Shown here: piece after piece, positions 48,526 to 60,303 of the stretch | Layout: every line of letters starts with the position of its first letter | How positions within the stretch are numbered: the first letter of the stretch is position 1 | NCBI GenBank assembly: GCA_015499995.1 | Contig: JADNRV010000001.1 | Span: forward strand, 1,116,001-1,180,000 | DNA length: 64,000 nt | From: Flammula alnicola | Lineage: Eukaryota; Basidiomycota; Agaricomycetes; Agaricales; Strophariaceae | Direction: 5' to 3' | Made by a program: the position numbers and the translations under genes | The notes under the pieces: generated by a model | What the model saw: the letters and a program-made list of their open reading frames with translations, nothing else | Databases searched by the model: none | Told to the model about the DNA's origin: nothing

Positions 48526-49409
48526 CTAGAAGAACCTCCAATACAGGATGATGATTACCAGCAGGACAACCGCACCTAAAGGTGCATATTGTCGGAGCAT
48601 AGCCTGGAAATTTATGTTTCGCGCGGCCTTCCTGTACTTTTCTGATTCAGACACCAAGGATGTGGACAGATGGGACATTCCTTAGGTGGGAAGACTTAGT
48701 GGAACCACAAGAGTGTATGAGTGGTTCAAGAACGTACTGTCAAGGGAGTCGCCTCTCCATAGCAACTCTTCCATGTTTTTGGTCATAATTCTCGTTACGT
48801 CTTGAAGATCATCGTTGAGCTTGTCCAAATTCGAACTTGCAGCATTGGCGGTCCGTGAGTCACGGTATAGTCTAGCTGTTTTCGACATAAATGTGTCTGC
48901 GAGTTTGCTATACGTGAGAACTCGACTTTCGGTGGAATAGTAAGGGCTTACCAAAGCCAACGAAGGCATATGGTTTCCGAACTGTCTCTACCTTGGGTCC
49001 GTATGTATTGGCAAATTCCTTGGACAATTCATCCAAATAAGAGAATGCAAGCTTCCGCGGATATGACTTGTCCGCTATTGTAAGAAAGACGACATTGTCT
49101 GCAATGAGGTAACTGAATCGTGTTCAGCGAGGTGACACTTGAGAAACCAGTCAGATACGAACTGCAAGGTATATGGCCCACTTTCTATAGAACATCGCGG
49201 TTCCGCATTAGGTGTTATGCGTCGAAATATGAGTTTAGATTGTTGTTTATGTTCCTGAAGGGCCTGTTCTGTCTGTTGCAAGTGACACGTCGCGCCAGTC
49301 AGCGCGTGATGCTGTACAGGGTAGAACTCGAACAAACCTGTTCGTCGTCGACACTTGCTGCAAGAGGTAGAGCGTCCGACGCTCGGACAATAATCGTTGA
49401 ACGAACCAT
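48526..49409 (-). CDS. SEC22: R-SNARE Sec22
   Basis: Sec22 is the v-SNARE for traffic between ER and Golgi. The longin domain begins MVRSTIIVRASDALPLAASV and continues EHKQQSKLIFRRITP, SIESGPYTLHYLIADNVVFL, KSYPRKLAFSYLDELSKEFA, KVETVRKPYAFVGF. The SNARE motif is LDKLNDDLQDVTRIMTKN, MEELLWRGDSLD (the Arg is the zero-layer residue). The C-terminal anchor is YAPLGAVVLLVIIILYWRFF. Stop TAG is 48526-48528. The gene is divergent from MPO1 with 255 bp between start codons. Confidence 0.93.
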
Positions 49410-49664
49410 ATGGGAGAGAAATAGGTAGGCTTTCAAGCTCAAGGCTAAGCTTTGACGTCGCGGTGGAACTTGCGTTCGTTCTGGAGAACACGTGGATGGA
49501 TTCCCAGCACACCTGCCATTTCGGGTATCATCTAGGCCGCGCAGCCGCAACATCCAGATTTCCGGGCGCCTTGCCTTCCTCATTAATCACTAGCACTTGT
49601 GACATATATATGTTCGAGCCCGATGACCTGTTTCCCCCACTCTTCTTGAACACAAACCGCCATC

Positions 49665-50490
49665 ATGGCCGTCTCCGACCTCTTCAATGTCGATAAACAG
49701 GTAATCCCCTCCCCCAAGGATGACCAATAGTAAGACAACAACCCCATTAACTCTGCTGTTACAGTTGGCCTTCTATGGCGCATACCATTCGAATAAGGTC
49801 AACGTTTTAATTCACATATTGTGTGTCCCCATGATTGTTTGGTTCGTCTCTTTGTCTTGCGTCTCATTTAATTACTGAGTACAAATCCAGGTCTTTCCAA
49901 GTGCTTGTTGCACCACTGTCTGTCCCGTCCTTCGTGCCTGCGTACCACTACGTGATCAATGAGTACCTGGTCTTCAATATGAACTATGCCGCCCTTTTTG
50001 GCGTTGTCTATCTTGCCTACTATTACTGCCTAGAACCCATAGCAGCTGTAAGTATACACGCCTTACGTCCGCGTGCGCCGTTCTCATTCTGTTCTGTGCC
50101 CAGTTGCTCTACACCCCTCAGATGGTCATCACAGTGCTGACTGCAACAGCCTTTGCGCAAAAGCCAGGCCATCTTACCCAGGCTGCTGCACTCCATGCCG
50201 TTTGTTGGATTGCTCAGTTCATTGGGCATGGCGTCGCGGAAGGGAGAGCGCCGGCGTTACTCGACAATCTTATTGGGGGTAAAGCGTTCATTAATTCTCG
50301 AAATACAAGGCACTCACAGAATTGATTTCCTTCCTTAGCTGTCGTTCTCGCACCTTTCTTTGTTCATCTGGAAATTCTTTTCAGTCTTGGATATCGACCG
50401 GAGATGCACAAGCGCCTTAATAATGCTGTCGGTACGGAGATTGCAAGGATCCGGAAGGCAGAAGGCGACAAGAGACGGAAGACTCAGTGA
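49665..50490 (+). CDS. MPO1: Mpo1-type 2-hydroxy fatty acid dioxygenase (DUF962)
   Basis: Yeast Mpo1 is an Fe(II) ER enzyme that shortens 2-hydroxypalmitate by one carbon in phytosphingosine breakdown. Exons splice to [78 protein letters not shown] and [20 protein letters not shown]. The His residues of [11 protein letters not shown] and FIGHG, and four hydrophobic segments, match the family. Start ATG 49665; stop TGA 50488-50490. No defects seen. Confidence 0.9.
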
Positions 50491-50691
50491 ATCATTTGTA
50501 TAAGTGTTTCGTTTGCTGCATTTAGTCTCGGAGCACACCGTAGCCAGACGATTTTGGATTCAAGTTGAGGGTGTTTATGTATATACAGGCTAACCAAAGG
50601 AAAACCATGATGTTCCGCGATCTGAAGCATTGTCTTCCTTGATAGCAACACGGTTATCATCGCTTTCTGGCAACTAACCCAGACTGTAATA

Positions 50692-52122
50692 TCAAATCAG
50701 GCTTGCGGGAGGAGCAAGAGCAGGCTCGCCAATCGGAGTGACGTATGCGGAGGAGAGACCACCATCGACGGTAAAATCAGTACCCTGTCAGAGGCCAAAG
50801 CGGAAACGTCAGTAGCATTTACGAAGATAAGGTTTATTTATGCACCGTCACGTAGCTGCTTTCATCGCTCGCCACTGGATTGGCAAGAAAGATCATCAGA
50901 ATTTTCTTAGATGGTAACTGAGAGTAATACAATACGCACGGAACAGAGCGGCTTTCGCGAGCTCAACCGCTTCGCCAAAGCGGCCCATAGGGAGATGGAC
51001 CATTCTACGCTGGCGCTTCTCCTCGGTGTTCAAGAAATCCATTAAAAGAGCTAGAAAATGATGAGAGGAACCTCTTGGCCGAATATTCATAAATCTTACG
51101 TGTCTTCAGTGGACCGCTGTTAAAGGGTGCGTAAGCGGCGCTGCATCAAGGTGCAACTAACAGCCTGAAATCGCTTACGGGCAAAGTGAGTTAATGCGTA
51201 TGCCTTCTCGGGCGTGAACCATGGCTAATTCACGCGTCATCGCAAGAACGCCACCCTATAAAGATAAAAATTATTATCCGACCAGGGTCTCACGTGGAGG
51301 AATTTACCTTAGATGCAGTGTCTGGCGAGTGAAAGTCGTGTAAGAATATGTCAAGCGTTACTTTTATAAGGCGCATAAAATATTCACATGCCAACTGGGG
51401 TGTAGCAGCACCCATGAGAGCTACAAAGCTTGCGGTATTGATGATACTTCCTCCAACATGAAGGCCCTTGGATTCGTCCGTTGGGTTCTCGCGCATTGCG
51501 ATAATTGCATATTTGCACCCCCACCAAACACCTTTGAGGTTAATCTGCATGGTTAGATCCCAGATCCGCTCCTCCGTATTAAGAGCATTGTCGTCCTCAG
51601 GATGCATTATACCTTTTCACGGAGCATAAATATTGTTCAGCGCAAGGTTTCGCTCAGACAACGGACCGGCATTGTTAAACTGAGGAAGAAAATTACAATG
51701 CGAGTGAGCAAGGTGATATGAGGGCAGAAAGGGATCCATACCATGATATCCAATCTTCCAAGTTCCTTCACAGCTTTCTCCACAGCAGCTTTAATGTCGG
51801 CTTCTTTGCCAACGTCAGCCTTCACTGCGAGTGCTTTTACATTTGGGAAACGCTCAGCGATCAGAGCAGCACCCTTTTCTGCATTTGGCAGATTGATATC
51901 CACAAGCAGAACACTTGCTCCTTCTTGGGCAAAGAGAATAGACGATTCCAATCCGATACCCCTGTGCGGAAGCGATGAACAATCAGCTCAGCGAAGTCAT
52001 GGAAATGTCCACTGACGATCCAGCACCAGTCACAAGAGCAACCTGGAATGAAATGGCTTGGTGAAAAATGGCAGAATTCAACGTTTTTTTCAGCAGACCT
52101 TGTTCTGAAGACGTCCAGGCAT
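50692..52122 (-). CDS. Short-chain dehydrogenase/reductase
   Basis: This is a classical SDR oxidoreductase using NAD(P)(H). The exons give MPGRLQNKVALVTGAGSGIG (the TGxxxGIG cofactor motif), LESSILFAQEGASVLLVDIN (Asp at the end of beta-2, favouring NAD(H)), ELGRLDIMFNNAG, MQINLKGVWWGCKYAIIAMR, GGSIINTASFVALMGAATPQ, the catalytic YTASK, GGVLAMTRELAMVHAREGIR, INSLCPG and VTGTDFTVDGGLSSAYVTP. At least eight introns, all short. The substrate cannot be inferred. Start ATG 52122; stop TGA 50692-50694. Confidence 0.9.
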
Positions 52123-52545
52123 GTTACACACGATGGGAGGAAGAATGGGTAGAGTCAGATAACGATATCGCAGTGAAGTTGTAGAGCCTAAAGGGGTTAT
52201 AATTCGCGTTACTACTGCACGTGTACCATCACGTATATCTGTCACACCGTGTCCATGGCCCACTCTACATCGATTACTCGGATTAGAAAATCGTTACTAA
52301 TAGAGGCGACAAGGAGAACGCAAATCTTCTTGGATCGATAAAACGTTAAATAGATTGATCATTATGTAGCTCTTCTCGAATCTCCTCAATATAACAATTT
52401 GTCAATTTTAGCATCAGCTTGAGTTCACGTTGCTCAGGGGCTCTGCGGGATCATGTTCCGCTGAGTGGCTGTAGCAAAGGCGGGGATCAAGTGGAGCTGT
52501 ATAGTGCAATGCATTCATGACGGGAGGAGGGAGGAGGTGACAATG
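52123..52545. other. Spacer
   Basis: This is the intergenic region between two minus-strand genes and carries the SDR promoter. Nothing further was recognised. Confidence 0.35.
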
Positions 52546-54069
52546 TTATGATCGTAATGACATCGGAAAGTCTGGGGGATAGCTTTCATCGTTGCTTCCA
52601 AACATATCTTGGAATTCTTTGAGAGCAAGGGGCACGGAAGAGGAGGAGCTTCCCAAGCTCTCCAAGAACTCAGAACGCTGCTGAGAGGCAAGAGGCTCAC
52701 CATCATGGGACTTAAAAAGCGACTCTTGCAATGGAGCCTCGAAAGGCTCAGAAGCAGGTGCATCATGTGGAGAGTGAAGCTCCATCTTGTCGTCCAGCTC
52801 ATCTTCAGTTTCGGATTCCGTGACGGATTCTTCGACATCTTTGCAATCGAACGGCGGATTCTCTTGGACGTCATCGAGAGCTTCCCCATGTACGAATATG
52901 CCTGAAAGGACTGTCTTCTGAATAGGGACAGAAAACAACTCGTCGGAGAACGTTCTCATGGGCATTTGGTTGTTGAGGGTGTTCAGATTGACTGGGGGAC
53001 GCCTTCAAGAGTAGTAGTTAAATTTCGGAAAAACAAGAAAGTGGAGGTAAACATACTCGCATGGAATCAGATCCTGTCCGGACCTTGTCGTGCGACCTTC
53101 AAGTGGCATCGGAAGTTCCTTCTCCTGGCTCTGAGAGCTGGGTATACTATCAAGAGATTCCCACCAGAGTGACCCGAATTCAGAACGTTGGTATTGTGCT
53201 GCCGTCTTTGAGGTGACGTGTCGAGAGGATCAAGAAATTGGCTCTGCGATGATGCGACCGTTAATCCAGAGTCCAATAAGGAAGGGAATTCAAAATCATG
53301 ATCCTCCCTTCGGGGCACATTGAGGTAGGGCGACTGCGGATCATGAATGATCTTCTGGGAGAGTGCAATTCTTGTCGTCCGTGAGGAAATCTGGGGGCTT
53401 GGAAAATACCTAGCTTTATCAAGGTAGGGCTCGAGTGTGTGCTGGGTCTGGGATGAAGGGATTGAAAGATGGTGGTCTTGAGGGTTCGGGTGAAGAACTG
53501 CTATGGGGGTTGGGAACAGAAGAGCGCTGGATCCTAATGCGCCGGTGTAGATGTCTGTGCAGATTTACACGGCGTCTCATCTAAGGGAGTTCGAGAGGTG
53601 CGGACGTGCGTGCTGTGGACGCGCATTGTCGTTGGCGTGGCAATGGAGCCACATATACTTCATAGTCGTTGGATCGTGTGATTTCAGCGAAGAGGGCAAC
53701 AAGCCTGATGCTGTAACCACCCTTTTTCGTATTCGATAAGGTACTCCAGGTGTCGTGGAAGGTGTCTGCAAGGTGTGACTTCTTCCTGTTTTTTCGAGAT
53801 CCAGCCATCGAGGTACTTGGTTTTGATGCCTTGTCCGCCTTGACCCTTCGACTACGGCCTTCGGAGTGTGAGCCTGAGTGGAGGCATTGGGCGAAGAGGC
53901 GCGTTCTTCCCCTTCCCTTTGGTGTTGAGGGATCTGCAGGCGTTTGTGGCTGCTCTCCTTTGCGCTTCTTGAAAATGGGAGTAGTAGCCTCCGCGATTCC
54001 TTTTCGCTTCTTAGCGGCAGGCACAATTGAGAAGTAAGTTGTAATAGGTATATCTCCTAGGGGAGGCAT
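52546..54069 (-). CDS. Hypothetical Ser/Pro-rich protein with PIP-like N-terminus
   Basis: ATG 54069 opens MPPLGDIPITTYFSIVPAAK followed by KRKG, a basic and Thr/Pro-rich region, then a middle part (ARYFPSPQISSRTTRIALSQ, REDHDFEFPSLLDSGLTVAS) and an acidic C-terminus (EESVTESETEDELDDK). The middle exon ends SLDSIPSSQSQEKELPMPLE before an intron near 53050. I recognise no domain. ITTYF followed by a basic cluster loosely recalls a PCNA-binding PIP box, but the usual leading Gln is absent. The frame in the 53580-53950 stretch is ambiguous, so the N-terminal exon boundary is unsure. Confidence 0.55.
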
Positions 54070-54701
54070 TGCTGTTTCGCGGCTAATGTTTGTTTCGTTG
54101 TCTAGGTATGTGTTCGGGAGAAGGGCTTGTAATGATGTTAATAGTTAATTTGTCGCGTGCATCTACAATGATCACGTGTTCGTGTTTTTCAATGCCTTTC
54201 CTAGAATTTGAAACCTTGCAAACATGTTCGTCTTCCCTCTCATACCTCTTCCCCAGGTTCCCGTCAAGCTCTCCTCAAACCTTCCTTGTAACCAGGCTAA
54301 TTTGATTGATATTTTTGCTCAATGCAATCCACTTTCCATTGTCATTGAAAACGCATTTCATCCAATCACTTTCCCTCGTTAATATGACGGTATGACCACT
54401 GCAATCGATTCGACTGGCACATAGGGTCTTTGCTATGCCGCCTTCTTCGCCAGCGCCACCATCTACCTGAAGTCCCCATAGTCACAAGAGTCGACACTTC
54501 TTGTGAAATATAGCCTCTCTTTTCGGATTATGACGGCTTCCTTACTCTGGTCTGATGCTTCTTGGTGTGCGGAAACTGAATGGACTGTCAGTCTAGTATC
54601 GTGGGACTCAATTACCGAGAGAAGGTTTCTTGCGCACAGTCCACTTCAGTACAACTCCTCAAGACAGAGGGACTTGTTAATCTCTACTCCTACTGATAAG
54701 C
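54070..54701. promoter_or_regulatory. Upstream region of nitrite reductase
   Basis: Divergent promoter between the hypothetical gene and nitrite reductase. One GATAAG, the core bound by AreA/Nit2-type nitrogen regulators, occurs at about 54695 but is almost on the start codon, so its role is doubtful. No other clear element was seen. Confidence 0.3.
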
Positions 54702-57700
54702 ATGAATCCCTGTAATGATCCAAGTGGCATAGCGATTGACAAGCCAGCCACTCAGACCGTTCTTGTCATCGGAATGGGTATGGTGCGTCTGTTTGTCCCT
54801 TATCTTCAGGCTTTTCCCTTAACGTCGATATATTTACAGACGGCATTGGCTTTTATTGAAAAGTTATTCGAGCAAGATGCTGAGGAAACTGGTGGGAAGG
54901 GCTGGACAGTGACTGTTGTTGGAGAAGAGCCCTATGTAGCCTACAACCGTGTTGGATTGGTGAGTAGCATAGAAGTGCCATCTATAACAGGTACAGCTTG
55001 ACATTCATCTGACAGACCCAGTACTTCTCTCATCGTCCGTCGAGGCCTTATATCTCCAAACTCTACCATGGTATAAGTCGCATCCGCCGAACCAGTTGAA
55101 TTATATTACGAATGATGCGTGCTTCAACTTGACACCAGCAGGAAATGGGCCCGCACAAGAAATGTTAGTGGGTTCAGTTGACGATCATGCATCGCCTGTA
55201 TATTGACAACCGAGTTAAGGGATTTGAACTAAATTTCGATATCTGTGTGTTTGCAACCGGCTCGCAAGCCGCTATCCCTCCATACGTTAAACCGGCTGAC
55301 ATCCACACTACCCGAGGCATATTTGCATACCGTACCGTGGAAGACCTGAACGGGATGATAAACTATACACAGGAACGACCCGTTAAAAAGGTTGCTGTTA
55401 TCGGCGGCGGTTTGCTTGGGCTGGAAGCCGCAAAAGCTCTCTCCGACCTTGATCCCGTAAGCCAGGTCACCATCATCGAGCGAAACAAATGGGTTTTTCT
55501 GGTCGTTTTATAATGTTTTCATTCAAATTGACGAAATTTCAGGTTCTAAGTCGTCAGCTCGATCAAGAGGGAGGTCGAATTGTCCTGGACCAAGTCAAGG
55601 CCATGGGTATCGAGGTTCTTTTGGAATCTCGGGTCCAAACAATTGTTACCTCTAAGAAGGCGGCTCTAATTCTTCAATGGCTTACGCTTCGAAGATGGAT
55701 CCGAACATTGTTCGACATGGTTGTTTTTTCCGTTGGGATTCGTCCTCGAGATGATCTTGCGAAGACTTCCGGCATTGATACCCATCTTCAAGGCGGTATC
55801 GTCATCCGAGATGATTTGACTACCTCTCTCCCTAACATCTACGCGATCGGCGAGTGTGCTGCCTGGGAAGGGAAAACCTATGGTTTTATCGCTCCTGGTA
55901 TCGAGATGGCCAATGTGTTGGCATTCAATCTTACCAAAGGCCCATCGCATAAAATGAGGAAAATCACTACGCCAGATATGAGCACGAAACTGAAGCTGGT
56001 CGGAGTAAATGTTGCATGTTTTGGAGACTACTTTGCCGATAGCAAACTACCTGGAACCGTCAATATTCCTGGTCATAGCAAACACAGAAAAATCTCCGCA
56101 ACAGACCATAGTCAGGTTCGGTCCCTTCTATACCACGACCCTTTCGGCCCTGCATACAAGAAGTATATCTTCAGCGGCGATGGCAAATATCTATTAGGAG
56201 GAATCATGGTGGGCGATGTCGACGATTACACTAAGCTGCTATCTCTTGTCAAAGACCAGGTGAGCTATTGCAAAATAATAAAGTATAATGCGCCTATTTA
56301 CCATTTACAGAAATCCCTAGACATACCGCCAGGTCACTTATTCTCGGTATGCCACGGAAAGATGGAGAATTTGAAGGCGACGACTTGGACGACAACACCC
56401 AGATTTGTTCCTGCTACAATGTCTCCAAAGGTGCCATTTCTAAAGCGGTAGCTGCTGGATGCAAATCATTCGGTGAGGTCAAGGCGAAAACCAAAGCTGG
56501 TACAGGTTGTGGTGGTTGCGTTCCACTTGCCACATCCATATTTAACTCTGAAATGAAGAAACTTGGTCATGCCGTAGCGAATCACATCTGTCCTCACTTC
56601 AAGAAAGTCGTCAGGACCTTTTCTTGATCGTCAAAATCAAGAGACTGCGACCTTTGGAGATGTGATGAAAGAAGCTGGCCATAATCCGAATTCTATTGGA
56701 TGCGAAGTTTGCAAGCCTGCGGTCGCGAGCATTCTGTCGAGTCTTCATAATGAATTTGTCATGGCGCCTGTCCACCATCAAAATCAGGACACCAATGACA
56801 AATATCTAGCCAATATTCAACGGAATGGGACATACTCGGTCATTCCACGAATACCCGCCGGAGAAATCGTGAGCCAATTTTAAGTAATTCATCCGCAACA
56901 CTGAATTTCCTTTAGACACCAGCCAAACTGAATGCTCTGGCCGTTGTTGCCCAAAAGTACTCTCTATATACAAAAATTACAGGAGGGTAAGTGGACTTCG
57001 AAATTTACTGTCTACAAATCTGACAGTATTACAGTCAAAGAATCGATCTTTTTGGAGCCAGCAAGCAAGACCTGCCTGATATTTGGGAAGAATTAGGATT
57101 TGCTGGTTTTGAGAGTGGCCATGCTTATGGCAAGGCTTTAAGGACCGTTAAAAGTTGCGTTGGAACGAGTTGGTGCCGTTTTGGGGTCGGCGATTCCGTT
57201 GGCCTTGCGGTAGAACTTGAAGAAAGATACAAAGGCATCCGAGCGCCACATAAATTCAAGGGAGGCGTGAGTGGATGTGTACGTGAATGCGCCGAAGCGC
57301 AGGGTAAAGGTTCGTTCGAACCATCCGTAGACCTTATGCAAACTAAAGATCCTTGCTAGATTTCGGCGTGATTGCTACGAGCAAGGGATGGAATGTTTAT
57401 GTTGGTGGAAACGGGGGTGCCAAACCTAGGCATGCTGAACTCCTTGCTGCCGACGTCTCCCAAAAGAAAGTATGCAATCCGTAATGAGCGTAGCGTGCCC
57501 TAATAACTGAATTTATCGCAGGCCATCAAAATAATCGACCGATTCCTTATGCTCTACATTCAATCAGCAGATAGGCTCCAGCGAACTGCTAGATGGGTAG
57601 AATCTTTAGGAGAAGGCGGCAAAAATGGGCTTGAATACCTCAAGCGTGTGATCATTGACGATTCTCTTGGAATTTGCGAGGATCTTGATCAATCCATGGA

Positions 57701-58662
57701 TGCCTTGGTTGGCACCTATTTCGATGAATGGGCGGAAGTGGTACGGAACCCCGAAAAAAGAGCTCTCTTCCGTCAAGTACGCATTAATATCCGGTCTGTT
57801 ATCCAATCTTACAAGCAATATCTAGTTCGCCAATACGGATGAAATCAAGAGAGGAAGCGAGATAATAGAAGAACGTGGCCAAAAACGACCTGCGGACTGG
57901 CCCGAGGACTCGACTCCACTCAAGTTCGATACCAATGACATCGCAGAAGACCATGACGAATGGCAATGGCGTAAAGTCGCAAAGCTGCAAGATTTACACC
58001 CAACGACTGAAGGATCAACATCAATTGTTATCAATTACTCGGATACTCAACTCGCCATCTTCAGACTCCCTAATGGTGCATTATATGCAACCCAGCAGCT
58101 ATGTCCTCATCGTCGAGCATTTGTTCTGTCGGACGGTCTCTTGGGGGATACTGTCGATGGAAAGCCTTACGTGTCATGCCCCCTACACAAGTGAGTTACA
58201 TACGAAGTCATAGTCCTCAGAAGTTAGATACTAACCATAAGCAGAAGGAACTTCACCCTCCAGAGGGAAATTGCCTTAGCGACGATAATTATAAAATTAT
58301 GACATTCGAGGTATTTGGAATTTGTTGCTTCAAACGATTACAATTTTTTAAAAATAGTGATCCATACCATCTGACAACTTAGGTCAAAGAAGAATATGGA
58401 GACTTGTTTATCAAACTCCCTGAGCCGCCAAGATAGATGCAGTCCTTGGAACCAAAAATGGATGGTCAGACAGGCGAAAGAGGAGAGCATCAAACGTGGT
58501 TCTAATCATATCGAGATTATGGGTCCACCACCAGATGGTGAGAATACTTCCAATCTAGGCCCTACGAAATGCGGGAATTTCTTGTGTGGAGCACCTAGAT
58601 TGGTAGATTTTTTGTATAACCAGAGTAAGTATATCCTGTATTATCTAAGTGACAAGAAATGA
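54702..58662 (+). CDS. nir: Assimilatory nitrite reductase [NAD(P)H], frame broken
   Basis: This enzyme reduces nitrite to ammonium with six electrons. Domains in order: FAD/NAD(P)H reductase ([52 protein letters not shown]), BFD-type [2Fe-2S] segments ([47 protein letters not shown]), siroheme/4Fe-4S part ([31 protein letters not shown]), and a C-terminal Rieske domain ([20 protein letters not shown]). Order and residues match fungal NiR. The frame breaks near 55043, 56340, 56600, 56655, 58428 and 58455, each repairable by one base. Either errors or real decay. No nitrate reductase or nitrate transporter lies beside it here, unlike in many fungi. The exact C-terminus is unsure. Confidence 0.9.
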
Positions 58663-58735
58663 CATACTGTATGCCGACAATTTACATGTCGCAGCGGCGA
58701 CAGCGGAGTTGACACGTCATATTCAAACTCAGTCG

Positions 58736-58741
58736 ACGCGT
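58736..58741. promoter_or_regulatory. ACGCGT (MCB) before dUTPase
   Basis: An ACGCGT hexamer lies 46 bp upstream of the dUTPase start codon. In yeasts this element drives S-phase expression of DNA-precursor genes. The hexamer occurs elsewhere in the window about as often as chance, so this rests on position only. Confidence 0.3.
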
Positions 58742-58786
58742 TCATACAAAGCGCATGCCCGCTCCTCGTCTTCGTTCACTGTACCT

Positions 58787-59527
58787 ATGGAAAACGATAT
58801 ACCTCAGCTCAAGAAGAGAAAAATGTCTCCCGAAACCGAATCAGCCGCGCCTCCTCCTGTCTCGAATCTCCTCATCAAACGACTCTCTGAAAAGGCTAGA
58901 TTACCCACTCGTGGGTCGCCATTGGCTGCTGGCTACGATTTGTATAGGTAAGAACGAAGCTTTTTGTTGCTACTACTCCTATTGAAATATTAGCAGCGCG
59001 GAAAAGAAGTCATTCCTGCGCATGGAAAAGCCCTCGTAGACACGCAGATATCAATTGCTGTGCCTCCTGGCACTTATGGACGCGTCGCGCCTCGCAGTGG
59101 CCTTGGTCAGTACATTCCTGGGTAGAATATTTGCAATATATTGATGCTCTGCCCAGCGTCGAAGTTCATGATTGACACAGGGGCGGGGGTGATTGATGCA
59201 GATTACCGAGGGGTTGTCTTCGTCCTCCTTTTCAACCTCTCCGACAAAGACTTCCAAGGTTTGTCCCAATGTTTATGAACCCCTCTAGAGCCTCTTGCTG
59301 ATGCTAGCGTAGTCGAGGAAGGGGATCGAATTGCACAACTGATCATCGAGAGGATTTATACTCCGGACGTGCTCGAAGTCGATGTACGTTTCTCCGTGTG
59401 GTTTTACATTAAGCAGTCATGACAGAATGGTTATCGGCAGGATCTCGATGCAACCATACGTGGCGCTGGAGGATTTGGATCCACTGGAGGTCACACTCTC
59501 CTGAACGAAGCACCAGCGGCACAATGA
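58787..59527 (+). CDS. DUT1: dUTP diphosphatase (dUTPase)
   Basis: Trimeric dUTPase hydrolyses dUTP to dUMP, keeping uracil out of DNA. The five family motifs can be followed over short exons: [12 protein letters not shown] (I), [12 protein letters not shown] (II), [20 protein letters not shown] (III), [14 protein letters not shown] (IV) and [15 protein letters not shown] (V). The start [19 protein letters not shown] at 58787 is preferred, with MSPETES as an alternative. One base appears to be missing near 59002-59010 (AAGAAGTC where [15 protein letters not shown] needs another A). Stop TGA 59525-59527. Convergent with the GatC-like gene. Confidence 0.92.
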
Positions 59528-59674
59528 ACACGTTTCACCATGCTGTAAAAGCTCATGGATTCCATCTAAAAGTTTTCATTAATTTTGCTTTCCTATATTA
59601 TACTTGCGCAAGAACCTTACATACCCCGGTGTCAAGTTTGAAATGAGGTTTTGCCTGTATTCGGCAGGCTTTCT

Positions 59675-60142
59675 TTAACGCCTTCTCTCAGAATCGACAA
59701 CGTAGAACTGATCTTGTGTTCGAGAAGCGTGCTTCAAGAGTGCGTGTCCAGTTTCTTCGGAGTCCTCGAGAGAGAAATTTTCCCTATCTGCATCTTCTTT
59801 CTCGCCGCGTCCCGTCACAGATATCCCGGAAGTATCGACCAATCTCACAGCTTCCACCAGCCTGACCATTTCTTCCAAGTCTTTCGCTACGGCCTTGTAC
59901 TGCGGCGTGCCTTCCTTTGGGGGGATGAGGGCGGATAATTCGTACAATCGATTGATGGTTGTGGGGGACAACTTGGGTGAAGGGTATGACGATAGCAGTT
60001 GGTTCACCGACCATGTGGGCCGAACCGGAATGCCACAGAAATCTGTTTCATGGGTTGGACGAGACGTTGAATGTTTTCTGAAAGAAACCTTGGGCAATGC
60101 AAGAGTAAGTCTCAGACATCGTTGGAGAGGTTGAAATGCCAT
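59675..60142 (-). CDS. GATC: Mitochondrial GatC-like amidotransferase subunit
   Basis: GatC is the small subunit of the mitochondrial Glu-tRNA(Gln) amidotransferase, which makes Gln-tRNA by transamidation. This intronless 155-residue protein has an Arg/Ser-rich N-terminus of mitochondrial presequence type (MAFQPLQRCLRLTLALPKVS) and then the GatC-like helical core LSPTTINRLYELSALIPP, QYKAVAKDLEEMVRLVEAVR and LVDTSGI. Similarity is short, so the call is probable. ATG 60142 faces the MRPS34-like gene 161 bp away. Confidence 0.75.
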   Translation of the reverse strand: MAFQPLQRCLRLTLALPKVSFRKHSTSRPTHETDFCGIPVRPTWSVNQLLSSYPSPKLSPTTINRLYELSALIPPKEGTPQYKAVAKDLEEMVRLVEAVRLVDTSGISVTGRGEKEDADRENFSLEDSEETGHALLKHASRTQDQFYVVDSERRR

Positions 60143-60303
60143 CGGTCACAGTCAAACGACAGTTGAGAGCAATTTATTAGCTGAGCTTGAATTTTGAATT
60201 TTGGTCATTGGAACCAAATCTTTTCTGGTACAAACCGTCTGTGTTCTCAAGTGCTTGTGCATTCTCATCTCCCTGCAGCCGGCCTTCTTCAACCACGTAG
60301 ATA
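60143..60303. promoter_or_regulatory. Shared promoter of GatC-like and MRPS34-like genes
   Basis: Only 161 bp separates the two divergent start codons, so both promoters must overlap here. Both genes serve mitochondrial translation, which makes coordinated expression plausible. No specific motif was identified. Confidence 0.55.
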
